From positions 39,329-103,328 of the forward strand of contig NZ_WUQZ01000010.1 of NCBI RefSeq assembly GCF_009829075.1: 64,000 nucleotides of DNA, written 5' to 3'. This DNA is from Sphingobacterium composti (GTDB taxonomy: Bacteria; Bacteroidota; Bacteroidia; Sphingobacteriales; Sphingobacteriaceae). A model generated the notes under the pieces. The model had not been told where the DNA came from, made no database searches, and saw only the letters and a list, made by a program, of their open reading frames with translations. Positions 38,872 through 47,891 of this stretch are shown one piece after another. The translations under genes and the position numbers were made by a program. Position 1 is the stretch's first letter. Every line of letters begins with the position of its first letter.

Positions 38872-40278
38872 CTAGTTTTGGTATGCTATAGCTGCTTCAG
38901 CAGCGATATTAGTTTGTTGCTCACTAGAGCTATATGTATCTTCCACCTTCACTTGCCCATTCATCAACATTGGTAACAACCAATCTCTTAATTGAGCAAG
39001 CTCTTGGTTCTGTTTGAGGTTTAATTGCTTCTTCTTTTCTAATTCTTTAGCAAAAGAATTATATTTTTGAGCTAATTCCTTTGGTGGTTTAACGATATGG
39101 TATGAATCCATAAATGAATCAAACAAGAAGTTTTTTATCCCACTTGTTTTACCTTCAAATCCGAAAAACACGCCTGCATCGTACAGGCGTTGCCATTCTT
39201 GCTGAAAATTAAAAGCATAAACCGTTTCTTTTAACGTGACTGCTTTACAAAAATTCGAGCAAACCACATTCGTATCAAATCGCTCTAAAGTTTCTTTTGT
39301 TAATAAAGCTATACGAGCTGTGGACTGTGTAGGACTACCACCAGATATCTCAATAATGAAATCATTATCTTCTAATTTCTTAGAGAGATTGTTTTTTAAG
39401 ATGTAACGTTCAGGAGCTTTAACTTCACCTTTACCGTTCAATCCATTTATATCTGCTCCACGTACACAAAATACACGTTCTGTGTAATTTCCTTCTATTT
39501 TTTCTTTGCCCCAATCACCAGTCTTGGTTTGTTTTATCCAATCATTAAATACAGACACCTCCCAACCCTCAGGAATTTCTCTTTTTAGGGTTGGGTTGTA
39601 CAGCATTTTACCACCAGAAGATTTGTAAGGCTTGCCCTCCGCATTGGGCCTGTCCTGAGCGAAGTCGTAGGGAAACTCAAACTGTACAAACCAATAATCA
39701 TACAAAGTCTTCGCCATAGCTTCCAACTCTGCATTGATTTTATTGTTGAGCTCGATCTTGTCATCTAAGGCAGATAATACAGCCGCTATTTTTTGTTGGG
39801 TAGGAAGGTCAAATTCAGGAACTTTTATATTATTAAATGCTGATTCAATTAATAAATTTTTAATCCCTGTAGTTTTACTTTCAAAATTAAAAAACACATT
39901 AGAGTTATATATATTCTTTATTAAATAATAAAAGTATTTGGCAGAATATTCACTTTGTATTTCATATGCGCGACAAAAATTAGAACATATAATATTTTTA
40001 TATACACCTCCTACATAAGATACCCTCCCAGTAGATTGAGATGGACTACCTCCAGAAATTTCAATAATTATATTGCCTTCCTCCAGTAATTTTGCCTTAT
40101 TTTTTGATTCGATATATCTTAAAGGTAAACAATCATATTTACCTTCATTAACCGCATTTATATCTGCTCCTCTAACACAATGAACTTTAAAATTATATTT
40201 TTCATCATAACTATCCCTTCCCCAATCACCTGATTTTTGTTTAGAAATAAAACTATTTAAACTAATAAATCTATTCAT
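38872..40278 (-). CDS. hsdS: Type I restriction specificity subunit HsdS
   Basis: A 468-residue specificity subunit with two target-recognition domains (about 1-160 and 240-400) joined by conserved coiled-coil spacers (LPTQQKIAAVLSALDDKIEL and the C-terminal KELEKKKQLNLKQNQELAQL). The two recognition domains are clearly homologous: both have GDWG, CVRGADIN, IIEISGGSP, CSNFC and a GIKN motif in the same order. The linker carries the segment PYDFAQDRPNAEGKPYKSSG, typical of Bacteroidota HsdS. Its start overlaps the hsdM stop by 8 bases. Confidence 0.92.
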   Translation of the reverse strand: MNRFISLNSFISKQKSGDWGRDSYDEKYNFKVHCVRGADINAVNEGKYDCLPLRYIESKNKAKLLEEGNIIIEISGGSPSQSTGRVSYVGGVYKNIICSNFCRAYEIQSEYSAKYFYYLIKNIYNSNVFFNFESKTTGIKNLLIESAFNNIKVPEFDLPTQQKIAAVLSALDDKIELNNKINAELEAMAKTLYDYWFVQFEFPYDFAQDRPNAEGKPYKSSGGKMLYNPTLKREIPEGWEVSVFNDWIKQTKTGDWGKEKIEGNYTERVFCVRGADINGLNGKGEVKAPERYILKNNLSKKLEDNDFIIEISGGSPTQSTARIALLTKETLERFDTNVVCSNFCKAVTLKETVYAFNFQQEWQRLYDAGVFFGFEGKTSGIKNFLFDSFMDSYHIVKPPKELAQKYNSFAKELEKKKQLNLKQNQELAQLRDWLLPMLMNGQVKVEDTYSSSEQQTNIAAEAAIAYQN

Positions 40279-41887
40279 ACTTCAATCCTTTTAATTGTTT
40301 CTGAATTTCTTGGTCTAAGGTATTGCCTTCGTCAAATAAAGAAGCTAAGCGAGTTTCGAAGCCTTGCATTTTCTCAGCAAATTCTTCTGCGGTGATATCC
40401 ACATATTCTATCTTCACTTCAAAGTATTGCCCTGCAGAAAATGAATAATTTTTAGCAGCAATATCGTCTTTATTGACCACTACCGATAGGTCTTCTACAG
40501 CTTCTTTTTGGTTAAAGGTGTTAATGATCTTCGCTTCTTCTTCAGGCGTGAGAACCGTACGTTGGTTTTTACCTTCTTTCACGGTTTCGCCCAATTTGCT
40601 GGCATCCATCAACACAATATGTTCGTTATCGGCTTGTTTGTCCAAGAACAATACCGATACATTGGTACCTGTGCTCGCAAAGATATTCGACGGCATAGAT
40701 ACTACACCACGCAGCCAACCGTTCTCGATCAATCGCTCGCGTATCTTTTTCTCAATACCGCTTTGTGCCGTGATAAATCCCGTAGGCACCACGATAGCCG
40801 CTTGACCTTTATCACTCAAGCTGTACATGATGTGCTGAATAAAGAGCAAGTAAATCGCCATCGATTCCTTTTTGCTTTTAGGCACATTGGGTATCCCAGC
40901 AAAGAAACGCTTTTTAAAAGCGTCCTTCTCCAAATCATCTCTAAAGTCGGAGAAATCCAGCTTAAAAGGTGGGTTAGATACGATATAGTCAAACTTCGTG
41001 TCCAAATAGGTCGGTTGTGCGATAGTATTGGTCTTGATCACATTCGGAATAGAATGCGTCAAGCTATTCAATATCAAGTTCAGTCGTAGCATATTGCTCG
41101 ACTTTTGGGAGATATCTTCCGAGTAAATCGTACAATTGGTTTCGCCAATTTGATGCGCTAATGACATCAACAAGGTACCCGATCCCGCACTTGGATCATA
41201 ACATTTCACCCCTTTTACAGGCTCTGGAACCAAAATTTGCGCCATGATACGTGCTACGGCATGCGGCGTATAGTACTCGGCATATTTACCGCCCGAATCG
41301 GTGTTGTAATCTTTGATTAAATATTCAAATATAGTCGCAAAGAAATCGTATTTCTGCGCAAACATCTCCTCAAATGAGAATTCAAACAATTTATTAATCA
41401 ACGCTTTCGCAAAAGCATCACGTTGGGATGAATCAGAAATAAATTGTGTTAATTCATCAAATAACGTATCTTTTGCACCAGAGAAAGATTTTACAGAGAA
41501 TACATCGGCATTTTCTATGGATATCTGACGTAGCGTATCATCAAAAGTTTTGGCAAAGTCGCTGTTGTTTTGCACCGCAAACAAATGTGAGATAAGATGC
41601 TCGGGTTTCAAGCGTGGAATATTGGCATCCAAACTATGCACCAGGAACAAATATTCGTCTTCGGACAAAGCCTTCAGCGCATCAGAGAAGTTTTCGGCTG
41701 CTGCCAATTCGGGTTTCTGTTGCTTTACTGCATAGCGGAACTTATCATTAAGAAACTTGTATAAAAATACTTGGGTAATAATTTTGAACTCATTGCCGTC
41801 ATTTCCTAATCCATATTGTGCACATACCGACTTCAGATTGTCGATCAAGTCTTTGGTATGCGTTATAAATTTAATGTCTTGTGTCAT
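40271..41887 (-). CDS. hsdM: Type I restriction-modification DNA methyltransferase HsdM
   Basis: A 538-residue N6-adenine methyltransferase. The N-terminal HsdM_N helical domain (about 10-150) precedes the catalytic domain with the SAM-binding motif DPSAGSGTLL (about 231-240) and the catalytic NPPF (about 305-308). Two HsdM subunits and one HsdS methylate host DNA at the bipartite site. It begins 3 bases after the hsdR stop. All motifs are intact, and by eye it is more GC-rich than the abortive-infection genes downstream. Confidence 0.95.
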   Translation of the reverse strand: MTQDIKFITHTKDLIDNLKSVCAQYGLGNDGNEFKIITQVFLYKFLNDKFRYAVKQQKPELAAAENFSDALKALSEDEYLFLVHSLDANIPRLKPEHLISHLFAVQNNSDFAKTFDDTLRQISIENADVFSVKSFSGAKDTLFDELTQFISDSSQRDAFAKALINKLFEFSFEEMFAQKYDFFATIFEYLIKDYNTDSGGKYAEYYTPHAVARIMAQILVPEPVKGVKCYDPSAGSGTLLMSLAHQIGETNCTIYSEDISQKSSNMLRLNLILNSLTHSIPNVIKTNTIAQPTYLDTKFDYIVSNPPFKLDFSDFRDDLEKDAFKKRFFAGIPNVPKSKKESMAIYLLFIQHIMYSLSDKGQAAIVVPTGFITAQSGIEKKIRERLIENGWLRGVVSMPSNIFASTGTNVSVLFLDKQADNEHIVLMDASKLGETVKEGKNQRTVLTPEEEAKIINTFNQKEAVEDLSVVVNKDDIAAKNYSFSAGQYFEVKIEYVDITAEEFAEKMQGFETRLASLFDEGNTLDQEIQKQLKGLKYE

Positions 41888-41890
41888 GTG

Positions 41891-44800
41891 TTATCGTTGT
41901 TGATATTGCTGTACATATTCTTTTACAATCAATTGATTGATAGACTGTGTAGTCGCAAAATCTAGCGGTATTTGTTCTTTTGCTTTAAATTCATCAATAA
42001 CCACTTTCATCAAATATTGTTGAAAGAAAGCTTCATTGTCAATAATGTTCTTTTGATTGTTGATCGTCTCATCCACCAATCCCTTCACCTGCATCAGCGC
42101 ACGATGCAATTGGGCTTCTTTAGCATTGAGTGTACCTTTCTCTACCAATCGCTTATGAATACGCGCATATTTACTGTCTTGTTCGTATTTAGCTTGTAGC
42201 AAGTTGTTTTTACGATTGAGTTCTTTTGCCTTATCGTATATCTTTTCGAGCAAGGCTTTATTTTCCAATAACTCCTCTTGTCCTACCTCAGAAAGATTTT
42301 TCTTTTTGAATATACGTTCCAATTCTTCGCGCAAAGATACAAATTCAGGGTCGCTTGGATCGAAATTTACTTGCAAAGATTCACGTGTTTTACGTAGTAT
42401 ATCTTTAAACTCGTCAGCCAGAACCAATTCACTCTCGTCTACCTTCACAAACTGAAAAATAATATCTTCCAGTGCGGTATTTAATAAATTTTGACTTTCT
42501 CCTTGTTTGCCAATACTTTCCAGCAAATTGAGGTTATCTAATCTATTTTGCGACTCGATCAATAAGCGATTCCATACCTCGAAATCAGCCACGCCTCCTA
42601 AAGCTTCATAACCATTCAATGCAATGATGTTTTTTAACTCTTTAGCAGTACGTAGTGCTTTTACCAATTTTAGCAATTCGGCTTTATCTTGCAATTCGGC
42701 AATTTGTCTAGAGAAATGCTCCATATTTGACGTATCATAATGAAATAATACATCCTTAATTTCTTCGATTTCTGCCTTGATTTCTGCCTCTGATTTGAAG
42801 AGATTGGCATACATTTCCATCTCGTCGCCCAATTGATTTTGCAATTCATCAAAATACAAGCGATTGGTACGATCAAATGCTTTGGATATATCCGCAAAAT
42901 CTACCACATAGCCATACTTATAATTTTTGTACGGACGATTAACACGTGTCAAGGTCTGTAATAAATTGTGATCTTGAATCACACGCGCTAAATAGAGTTT
43001 TTTCAAACGTTTTGCATCAAACCCAGTCAATAACATATTGTATACAAAAAGCAAATCAATATGACCCTTTTTGTAGGCTTTGATTAAATCTTTTCGGATT
43101 TGCTTATCATTTTCATCATGCAAAATAAGCGCTGCATTCAATTCTGGTTCAGTGTTCATACCATATCGTACAGCAGGTTCAGCCGCCATCACAATACTTG
43201 CATCCGTTTCTTGTTTACCATAACGCTCTTCAAACAATCGGAACAATTCCTTAGCTTGATCGGCAGAGTCACAGACCACCATCCCGCCTAATGTAGCATC
43301 ACCTTGCGTTTTTCTGAATTGAATCAGGTCTTTACAGATATAATCCAACAAAGGTTCAGCAAATTTGGTATGCTTGTATATTTCTTTGGTTGATATCTCC
43401 CCTTTTAAGACCTTGATCTGATCCATCACATCCTGCATCTGCATCTTGAAGCCACCTTCGATTTCTTCACGTATCAACCGAAGCGTGTACCCGTCCGCAA
43501 TAGACATATTGTAGTAATACTTATGGATATAATTACCAAATAGCAATTTGGAATCGTATTCCTTAGCTACTTCACGCAATAATGGAGTACCTGTCAGCGC
43601 TATCTTAATCGCCTTGCGATCCGAATTAATCAAGTTTGCTAAGAAATTACCTTTAGGATTATACGAGCGATGCGCCTCATCTAAGAAAAATACACGTTGC
43701 ACATGAATATCGTAGCTGATATCTTTCACTACCGTCGCATCTTCAGAGAATTTTTGGATATTCACAACAGTAATTTCAGGCACACCACTATCATTATGAA
43801 TGGCACCTACAATTTGTAGATCTTGTATAAATTCTGCTTTGGAATTGACTAAATTTACCTTCAATCCTCTATTGGCAAATTCAGTAGCCGATTGAATCAA
43901 TAAATCTAAACGATCTACAATAAAGTAAAATTTGGGTATAATATGCTTTTTCGCATAGTAATGCGTCAAATGCTTGACATTGTAATAAGCTAATGCTGTC
44001 TTACCCGAACCCTGTGTATGCCAAATAATACCTTTATCCTGTCCTGCTTCTAGTTTAGCTTCGATCGCTTTCGTAGCAAAGATCTGCGGATAACGCATAA
44101 TATGCTTTTGTCTAGAAATCTTCCCGTCCGTCTCATCTTCCACATAAGCAATTGCAAACTGCAATATAAACGCTAATCGCTCTTTGCTAAATAAAGAAGT
44201 AAGGATTCTATTGGTCGGTTTACGTTCATCTTTATTTGTAATAAACTCTGGGCTATGCTTGATAACGGTTAGGTTATTATCTTTTAATAGCAAATTCTCA
44301 GTCTCATCCGAGACATTTATTAAGGCTTGTTTTACTGGATAATCAGCATCTTCTCTGAAATAATTAAATAATACCTCACCATACGCTGGCGTACCGTAGA
44401 AAGCCCCAAAGATAGGATCTACTACACCATCCTCGTATTCCATATTATTGGAGAATACCAGTAATTGCGTAATATTTACAAATCGACGAAAGTGCTTATT
44501 CTTAAAACGTGTATTGATACGATTACGCTCAGCCAAAACACCTTCCTTATTGTGTGGTTTCTTAACTTCAATAAAAGCCAAAGGCATACCATTAATCAAT
44601 ACAGTAATATCAGGACGAAATTCTTCATCTCCAGCTATACAGCTCAATTCTGTTGTAACATGAAAATCATTCTTATCAAAATGATCAAAATCGATGAGTT
44701 TAACACCTGAAGTAGCTGTCAGACGTTCATAAAATTTCTTTCCTAAATCCTCATAATCAAGCTCTAGGTTTATTTCATCCAATACACGCTTGGCTTCTTG

Positions 44801-44965
44801 CTCTGTAATGTTATTTAAGGCAGCAATTTTTGGAATAAAAATAGCAGGGAATATATTATTCTCTTCTATACGATCCTGTTTGGAAATATGAATATATCGA
44901 TAACCTAATCGCAATAAATGCAATAAGGCTGGTATTTTGACTCTAGAATCTTCGTTAAATTTCAT
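41891..44965 (-). CDS. hsdR: Type I restriction endonuclease/translocase subunit HsdR
   Basis: A 1024-residue motor-nuclease. The N-terminal PD-(D/E)XK nuclease contains RPDITVLINGMPLAFIEVKK (about 117-136). The superfamily 2 helicase core follows with Walker A HTQGSGKTAL (about 316-325), DEAH box FFLDEAHRSYN (about 427) and helicase C motifs (MLLTGFDAKRLKKLYLAR, LTRVNRPYKNYKYGYVVDF). A helical C-terminal part binds HsdM/HsdS. It translocates DNA and cuts unmethylated DNA. It is the first gene of the seven-gene defence unit; the 300-bp region before it holds the probable promoter. Confidence 0.95.
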   Translation of the reverse strand: MKFNEDSRVKIPALLHLLRLGYRYIHISKQDRIEENNIFPAIFIPKIAALNNITEQEAKRVLDEINLELDYEDLGKKFYERLTATSGVKLIDFDHFDKNDFHVTTELSCIAGDEEFRPDITVLINGMPLAFIEVKKPHNKEGVLAERNRINTRFKNKHFRRFVNITQLLVFSNNMEYEDGVVDPIFGAFYGTPAYGEVLFNYFREDADYPVKQALINVSDETENLLLKDNNLTVIKHSPEFITNKDERKPTNRILTSLFSKERLAFILQFAIAYVEDETDGKISRQKHIMRYPQIFATKAIEAKLEAGQDKGIIWHTQGSGKTALAYYNVKHLTHYYAKKHIIPKFYFIVDRLDLLIQSATEFANRGLKVNLVNSKAEFIQDLQIVGAIHNDSGVPEITVVNIQKFSEDATVVKDISYDIHVQRVFFLDEAHRSYNPKGNFLANLINSDRKAIKIALTGTPLLREVAKEYDSKLLFGNYIHKYYYNMSIADGYTLRLIREEIEGGFKMQMQDVMDQIKVLKGEISTKEIYKHTKFAEPLLDYICKDLIQFRKTQGDATLGGMVVCDSADQAKELFRLFEERYGKQETDASIVMAAEPAVRYGMNTEPELNAALILHDENDKQIRKDLIKAYKKGHIDLLFVYNMLLTGFDAKRLKKLYLARVIQDHNLLQTLTRVNRPYKNYKYGYVVDFADISKAFDRTNRLYFDELQNQLGDEMEMYANLFKSEAEIKAEIEEIKDVLFHYDTSNMEHFSRQIAELQDKAELLKLVKALRTAKELKNIIALNGYEALGGVADFEVWNRLLIESQNRLDNLNLLESIGKQGESQNLLNTALEDIIFQFVKVDESELVLADEFKDILRKTRESLQVNFDPSDPEFVSLREELERIFKKKNLSEVGQEELLENKALLEKIYDKAKELNRKNNLLQAKYEQDSKYARIHKRLVEKGTLNAKEAQLHRALMQVKGLVDETINNQKNIIDNEAFFQQYLMKVVIDEFKAKEQIPLDFATTQSINQLIVKEYVQQYQQR

Positions 44966-45263
44966 TAATAGGTGTATGGCTTTATACTCCTTAAAGATAT
45001 CTGTAATTAATAAATATTACTAAATATTAATGAATAAAAGTAAAACAAACCAATAAATAAGAATTACGGGAATCCGCAGATATCGATCATTAATCAATAA
45101 TACTTGTCTTTATCTATTAATAATCAAACCGTTAAAATTACAGGAATATTTTTAATATTGAATATGCAAAAATGATTTTTTATTAGTTTGCAGTTTGCCA
45201 AGCTGTAGAATTACTAAATGGCGTTTTAAAATTTATAATTCAAGCCATCCTGTATTTTCATAA

Positions 45264-45905
45264 CTATAAACTAGCTATAATATCTTCAAAATCAGCTTTG
45301 ATAAATTCCCAGTATTTGCCTTTAAAACATATTGGGTCAAAATCATTATCCGCAATTTCAAAATTGACAAGATTTGATATAATTAAATTACGATCATGCG
45401 TGTAAGGGTAGCGATGTTCATGTAATTCCAGCATATGCATTATAGAATACTTTCCTAACAATTCGTGCAAGTCCCAAAAGTCCTTTTTACGCCCACCGCG
45501 CTGTACCACATCAATTTTCATTGCTATAATTTCTTCAATAGATGCTAAGCGAATTTCATCTTCTACAACCATATCTTTAATAAAAGAATCCGTATAGAAT
45601 ACATCTAGTTTTACTGTATTTTCAGCATCTGTCCCAATCGTATAAGATTTCCCCATAGCTGGAGCTACATTTGACAGGTAATCTACATAAGAAAAAGAAT
45701 TTTTTAAATAAATATCAATAGTCTCAAAATCTAAAGTTCCATAGTCTACATCCGAAAAAAGATCAATATCTATAGACTCACGATGACCTAAATGCAAACT
45801 TAAGGCTGTCCCTCCGACTAATCGAAAAGAGGAAAAAACATCTGATTGCATTAATCTAATAAGTGTACTCTTAAGCAGTTCATTAACTGTGTTGTAATAA
45901 AGCAT
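45264..45905 (-). CDS. AbiEii-family nucleotidyltransferase toxin
   Basis: A 213-residue protein of the AbiEii/AbiGii toxin family. The nucleotidyltransferase signature is intact: GGTALSLHLGHRESIDIDLF (about 31-50) with the DxD metal ligands. The later VVQRGGRKKDFWDLHELL motif supplies lysine and aspartate typical of the family. Characterised relatives add nucleotides to tRNA acceptor ends and stop growth. The neutralising partner is encoded 15 bases upstream. It appears complete, if somewhat shorter than the longest AbiEii proteins. Confidence 0.85.
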   Translation of the reverse strand: MLYYNTVNELLKSTLIRLMQSDVFSSFRLVGGTALSLHLGHRESIDIDLFSDVDYGTLDFETIDIYLKNSFSYVDYLSNVAPAMGKSYTIGTDAENTVKLDVFYTDSFIKDMVVEDEIRLASIEEIIAMKIDVVQRGGRKKDFWDLHELLGKYSIMHMLELHEHRYPYTHDRNLIISNLVNFEIADNDFDPICFKGKYWEFIKADFEDIIASL

Positions 45906-45920
45906 ATAAATATCTTATTG

Positions 45921-46403
45921 TTAATGCAGTGACATTGGTTCAGTTTTATTTGAAGCTAAAACCTCTTGAATTCTATCCAAACCGTAAAAACGTTCTATCT
46001 CTTTCTTTTCTTCGTCATTACCTCTTTCAAAAACACGCTGAATAACAGCTTTATCCTGCTTTTTCCAATCAATTTTATGAATATCCGTATCCCAAAAAAG
46101 TATTTTTCGAATAATACCCAAATCAGGATGAATTTTACTCAGCTCGTTTTCTTTAACCTTTTGGATATCATAAAAAGTTTGTAACATCGCAAAAGTCCCC
46201 TCTTCTAATCCTAAAGCTTGATCAACTTTTAAAGACAAAGGAATTGGAATACCTCGTTTCCCTTTAAGAATGGCGTTAAAAATCTGTCTATGAGTATCAA
46301 CAGACAATGCAAAGGGACTTGGCTTAATCGAACGCTTATTAAGTTCTCGTTCTAGTATCAGACCTGGATGTATACCTTTAAAACGTTCTAATCTCTTTTC
46401 CAT
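45921..46403 (-). CDS. HigA-like antitoxin with DUF6922-type C-terminus
   Basis: A 160-residue protein. The N-terminal half is a HigA/VapI-like helix-turn-helix (FKGIHPGLILERELNKRSIK and SVDTHRQIFNAILKGKRGIP). The C-terminal half (KILFWDTDIHKIDWKKQDKA then RVFERGNDEEKKEIERFYG) resembles the DUF6922 family. The ATG at 46403 is preferred over a TTG six bases upstream. It pairs with the AbiEii toxin gene downstream but is not the usual AbiEi type of antitoxin. A perfect 26-bp palindrome just upstream is its likely operator. Confidence 0.75.
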   Translation of the reverse strand: MEKRLERFKGIHPGLILERELNKRSIKPSPFALSVDTHRQIFNAILKGKRGIPIPLSLKVDQALGLEEGTFAMLQTFYDIQKVKENELSKIHPDLGIIRKILFWDTDIHKIDWKKQDKAVIQRVFERGNDEEKKEIERFYGLDRIQEVLASNKTEPMSLH

Positions 46404-46407
46404 AATC

Positions 46408-46433
46408 AAATGTAATCAAATTTGATTACATTT
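46408..46433. promoter_or_regulatory. 26-bp palindromic operator of the AbiEii toxin-antitoxin pair
   Basis: A perfect palindrome (half-site AAATGTAATCAAA) begins 4 bases upstream of the antitoxin start codon. Its position over the translation/promoter region, together with the antitoxin's helix-turn-helix, points to autorepression. Confidence 0.75.
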
Positions 46434-46531
46434 TAAAATTTGTGCACAATAGATTACCAACAAATTAAATTCAAAAGCAAAAACAATATTAGCCTTAATA
46501 AAAGACAATTCCCAATAACCAAACTCTTTAC

Positions 46532-47290
46532 TCATATTTCAACCAAAGCATCCCATCTAAACCTCTTATTCTCTCCATATTTTACATATCCCAGTTGATT
46601 GGTCAACATATTTGTTTCTCCTACTTTAAATTCAGAAACATTACGATGATGATGTCCATAAATCCAACTATGAATCTTCGATGATTCAATATAATCATCT
46701 AAATCCGTAGCAAAAGCTTCACTTATATTACTGTTTAAATACTCTTGCGGATAATTAAGATAGGTCGGAACATGATGCGTAACGACTATATTTTGCTTTT
46801 GATCATCAGATGAAACTGTTTTTTTAATGTAATTAAGATTTTCTTCAAAAAGTTTATTACAACGATCTACAGAGAATAACTGACTACCATCTCTTATTAC
46901 CTTGTAATCATACAATCCATTCTTAATAAAAAAAGACATTTCTGGTGAAATATTCGTCCATAATGTAGAAAAAATAATTCGCACACCTTCCCTTTCAAGA
47001 GTATAATTGTTTACCAAAAAAACATTTTCCATTATTTTTTCTTTAAACGCTGAAGTTCTACCTTCCAAAGTACCGTGATAATATTCATGGTTTCCTGCTA
47101 TCCAATATGTTTCTTGAAAATTTTCAGAACAAAATTTCAAAAAGTTCTTAGCAAGATCCATATTTTTAAACGGAACTATATCACCAGCTAATATCAAAAT
47201 ATCACCAACTGGAAGTAAAGGATTCTCTTCAAGAAATCTTTTATTCTCTGGAAATTCTAAATGCAAATCCGAACAATACTGTATTTTCAT
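46532..47290 (-). CDS. Calcineurin-like metallophosphoesterase
   Basis: A 252-residue cytoplasmic phosphoesterase with all five metal-binding motifs: SDLHLEF (about 7-13), LAGDIVP, AGNHEYYHG, THHVP and YGHHHRN. Substrates of the family range from phosphoproteins to cyclic nucleotides and dinucleoside phosphates, and nothing in the sequence decides among them. It follows the toxin-antitoxin pair on the same strand but with its own upstream region. Divergent from it is a small conserved-looking gene. A role in defence is suggested only by its position. Confidence 0.85.
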   Translation of the reverse strand: MKIQYCSDLHLEFPENKRFLEENPLLPVGDILILAGDIVPFKNMDLAKNFLKFCSENFQETYWIAGNHEYYHGTLEGRTSAFKEKIMENVFLVNNYTLEREGVRIIFSTLWTNISPEMSFFIKNGLYDYKVIRDGSQLFSVDRCNKLFEENLNYIKKTVSSDDQKQNIVVTHHVPTYLNYPQEYLNSNISEAFATDLDDYIESSKIHSWIYGHHHRNVSEFKVGETNMLTNQLGYVKYGENKRFRWDALVEI

Positions 47291-47364
47291 AAGAACAATT
47301 TATGAAACAATATACTTGTTATTCATCAAAGTTGCTATATTCAAACCATAAAACACATACCTCA

Positions 47365-47592
47365 ATGTCAAGATCAATACGTAAAACCAAAATATTCGGA
47401 GTTGCCACAGCTATATCGGAGAAACAAGATAAACGACTATGGAATCGAAAATTTAGAAAAGTATGTAAAAGATTAATTAAAGTGGAGAAAGAACCTCCTA
47501 TCAACATCAATAGCGTTACTAATATCTGGAGTGGTGCAAAAGATGGAAGACGATATGTTATAAGCGCTACAAAAAAAGATATGAGGAAATAA
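47365..47592 (+). CDS. Small basic protein of unknown function
   Basis: A 75-residue lysine/arginine-rich protein from the ATG at 47365; a longer in-frame start adds 21 residues without family resemblance. The N-terminus MSRSIRKTKIFGVAT followed by SEKQDKRLWNRKFRK recalls a small uncharacterised protein seen in many Bacteroidota genomes (MSRS-KKT-IFG pattern), given from memory. Basic charge suggests nucleic-acid binding. It is divergent from the phosphoesterase gene. Confidence 0.6.
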   Translation: MSRSIRKTKIFGVATAISEKQDKRLWNRKFRKVCKRLIKVEKEPPININSVTNIWSGAKDGRRYVISATKKDMRK

Positions 47593-47704
47593 GTGTCTTT
47601 AGAAATTGTAATTAACCATATTTAAGGTAATAAAACAGCGAATTTTAACTATAATATCCTTCAATTTTCCTTATCTTTACACTAATAATTTATTAAACGA
47701 AACA

Positions 47705-47840
47705 GCGTAAGCTATCGTATTGGTTAGACTGAAATTGCGACCTTCATTTGACAACCAACTTTCGATAGACTTACGCCCGTGCCTGATATTGGGCGTGGGC
47801 TAAGTCTTTCTGGTTGTCAGGCCGTCGCAAGCCTCAGTCT
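47705..47840 (+). ncRNA. Long structured leader or small RNA before the Cys-rich gene
   Basis: Five nested complementary blocks form one long interrupted hairpin: AGACTGA (47726)/TCAGTCT (47834), TTGCGAC (47735)/GTCGCAA (47824), TGACAACCA (47749)/TGGTTGTCA (47811), AGACTTA-c-GCCC (47767)/GGGC-TAAGTCT (47797), and a small apical GTGCC/GGCGT stem. In addition GCGTAAGCTATCG at 47705 is complementary to 47763-47776 (one bulge), which would compete with the apical stem. The block starts about 25 bases after a TATCTTTA box resembling a Bacteroidota -7 element and ends about 50 bases before the next gene. No known class was recognised. Confidence 0.55.
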
Positions 47841-47891
47841 TGGATTGATCTTAGTTTCACGCCTTTCTTTATTTCTCAAAATAAACTTAAA

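Noticed and set aside
40473..41089. Plus-strand open frames inside hsdM
   Set aside because: They are antisense shadows of a gene with full methyltransferase motifs on the minus strand.
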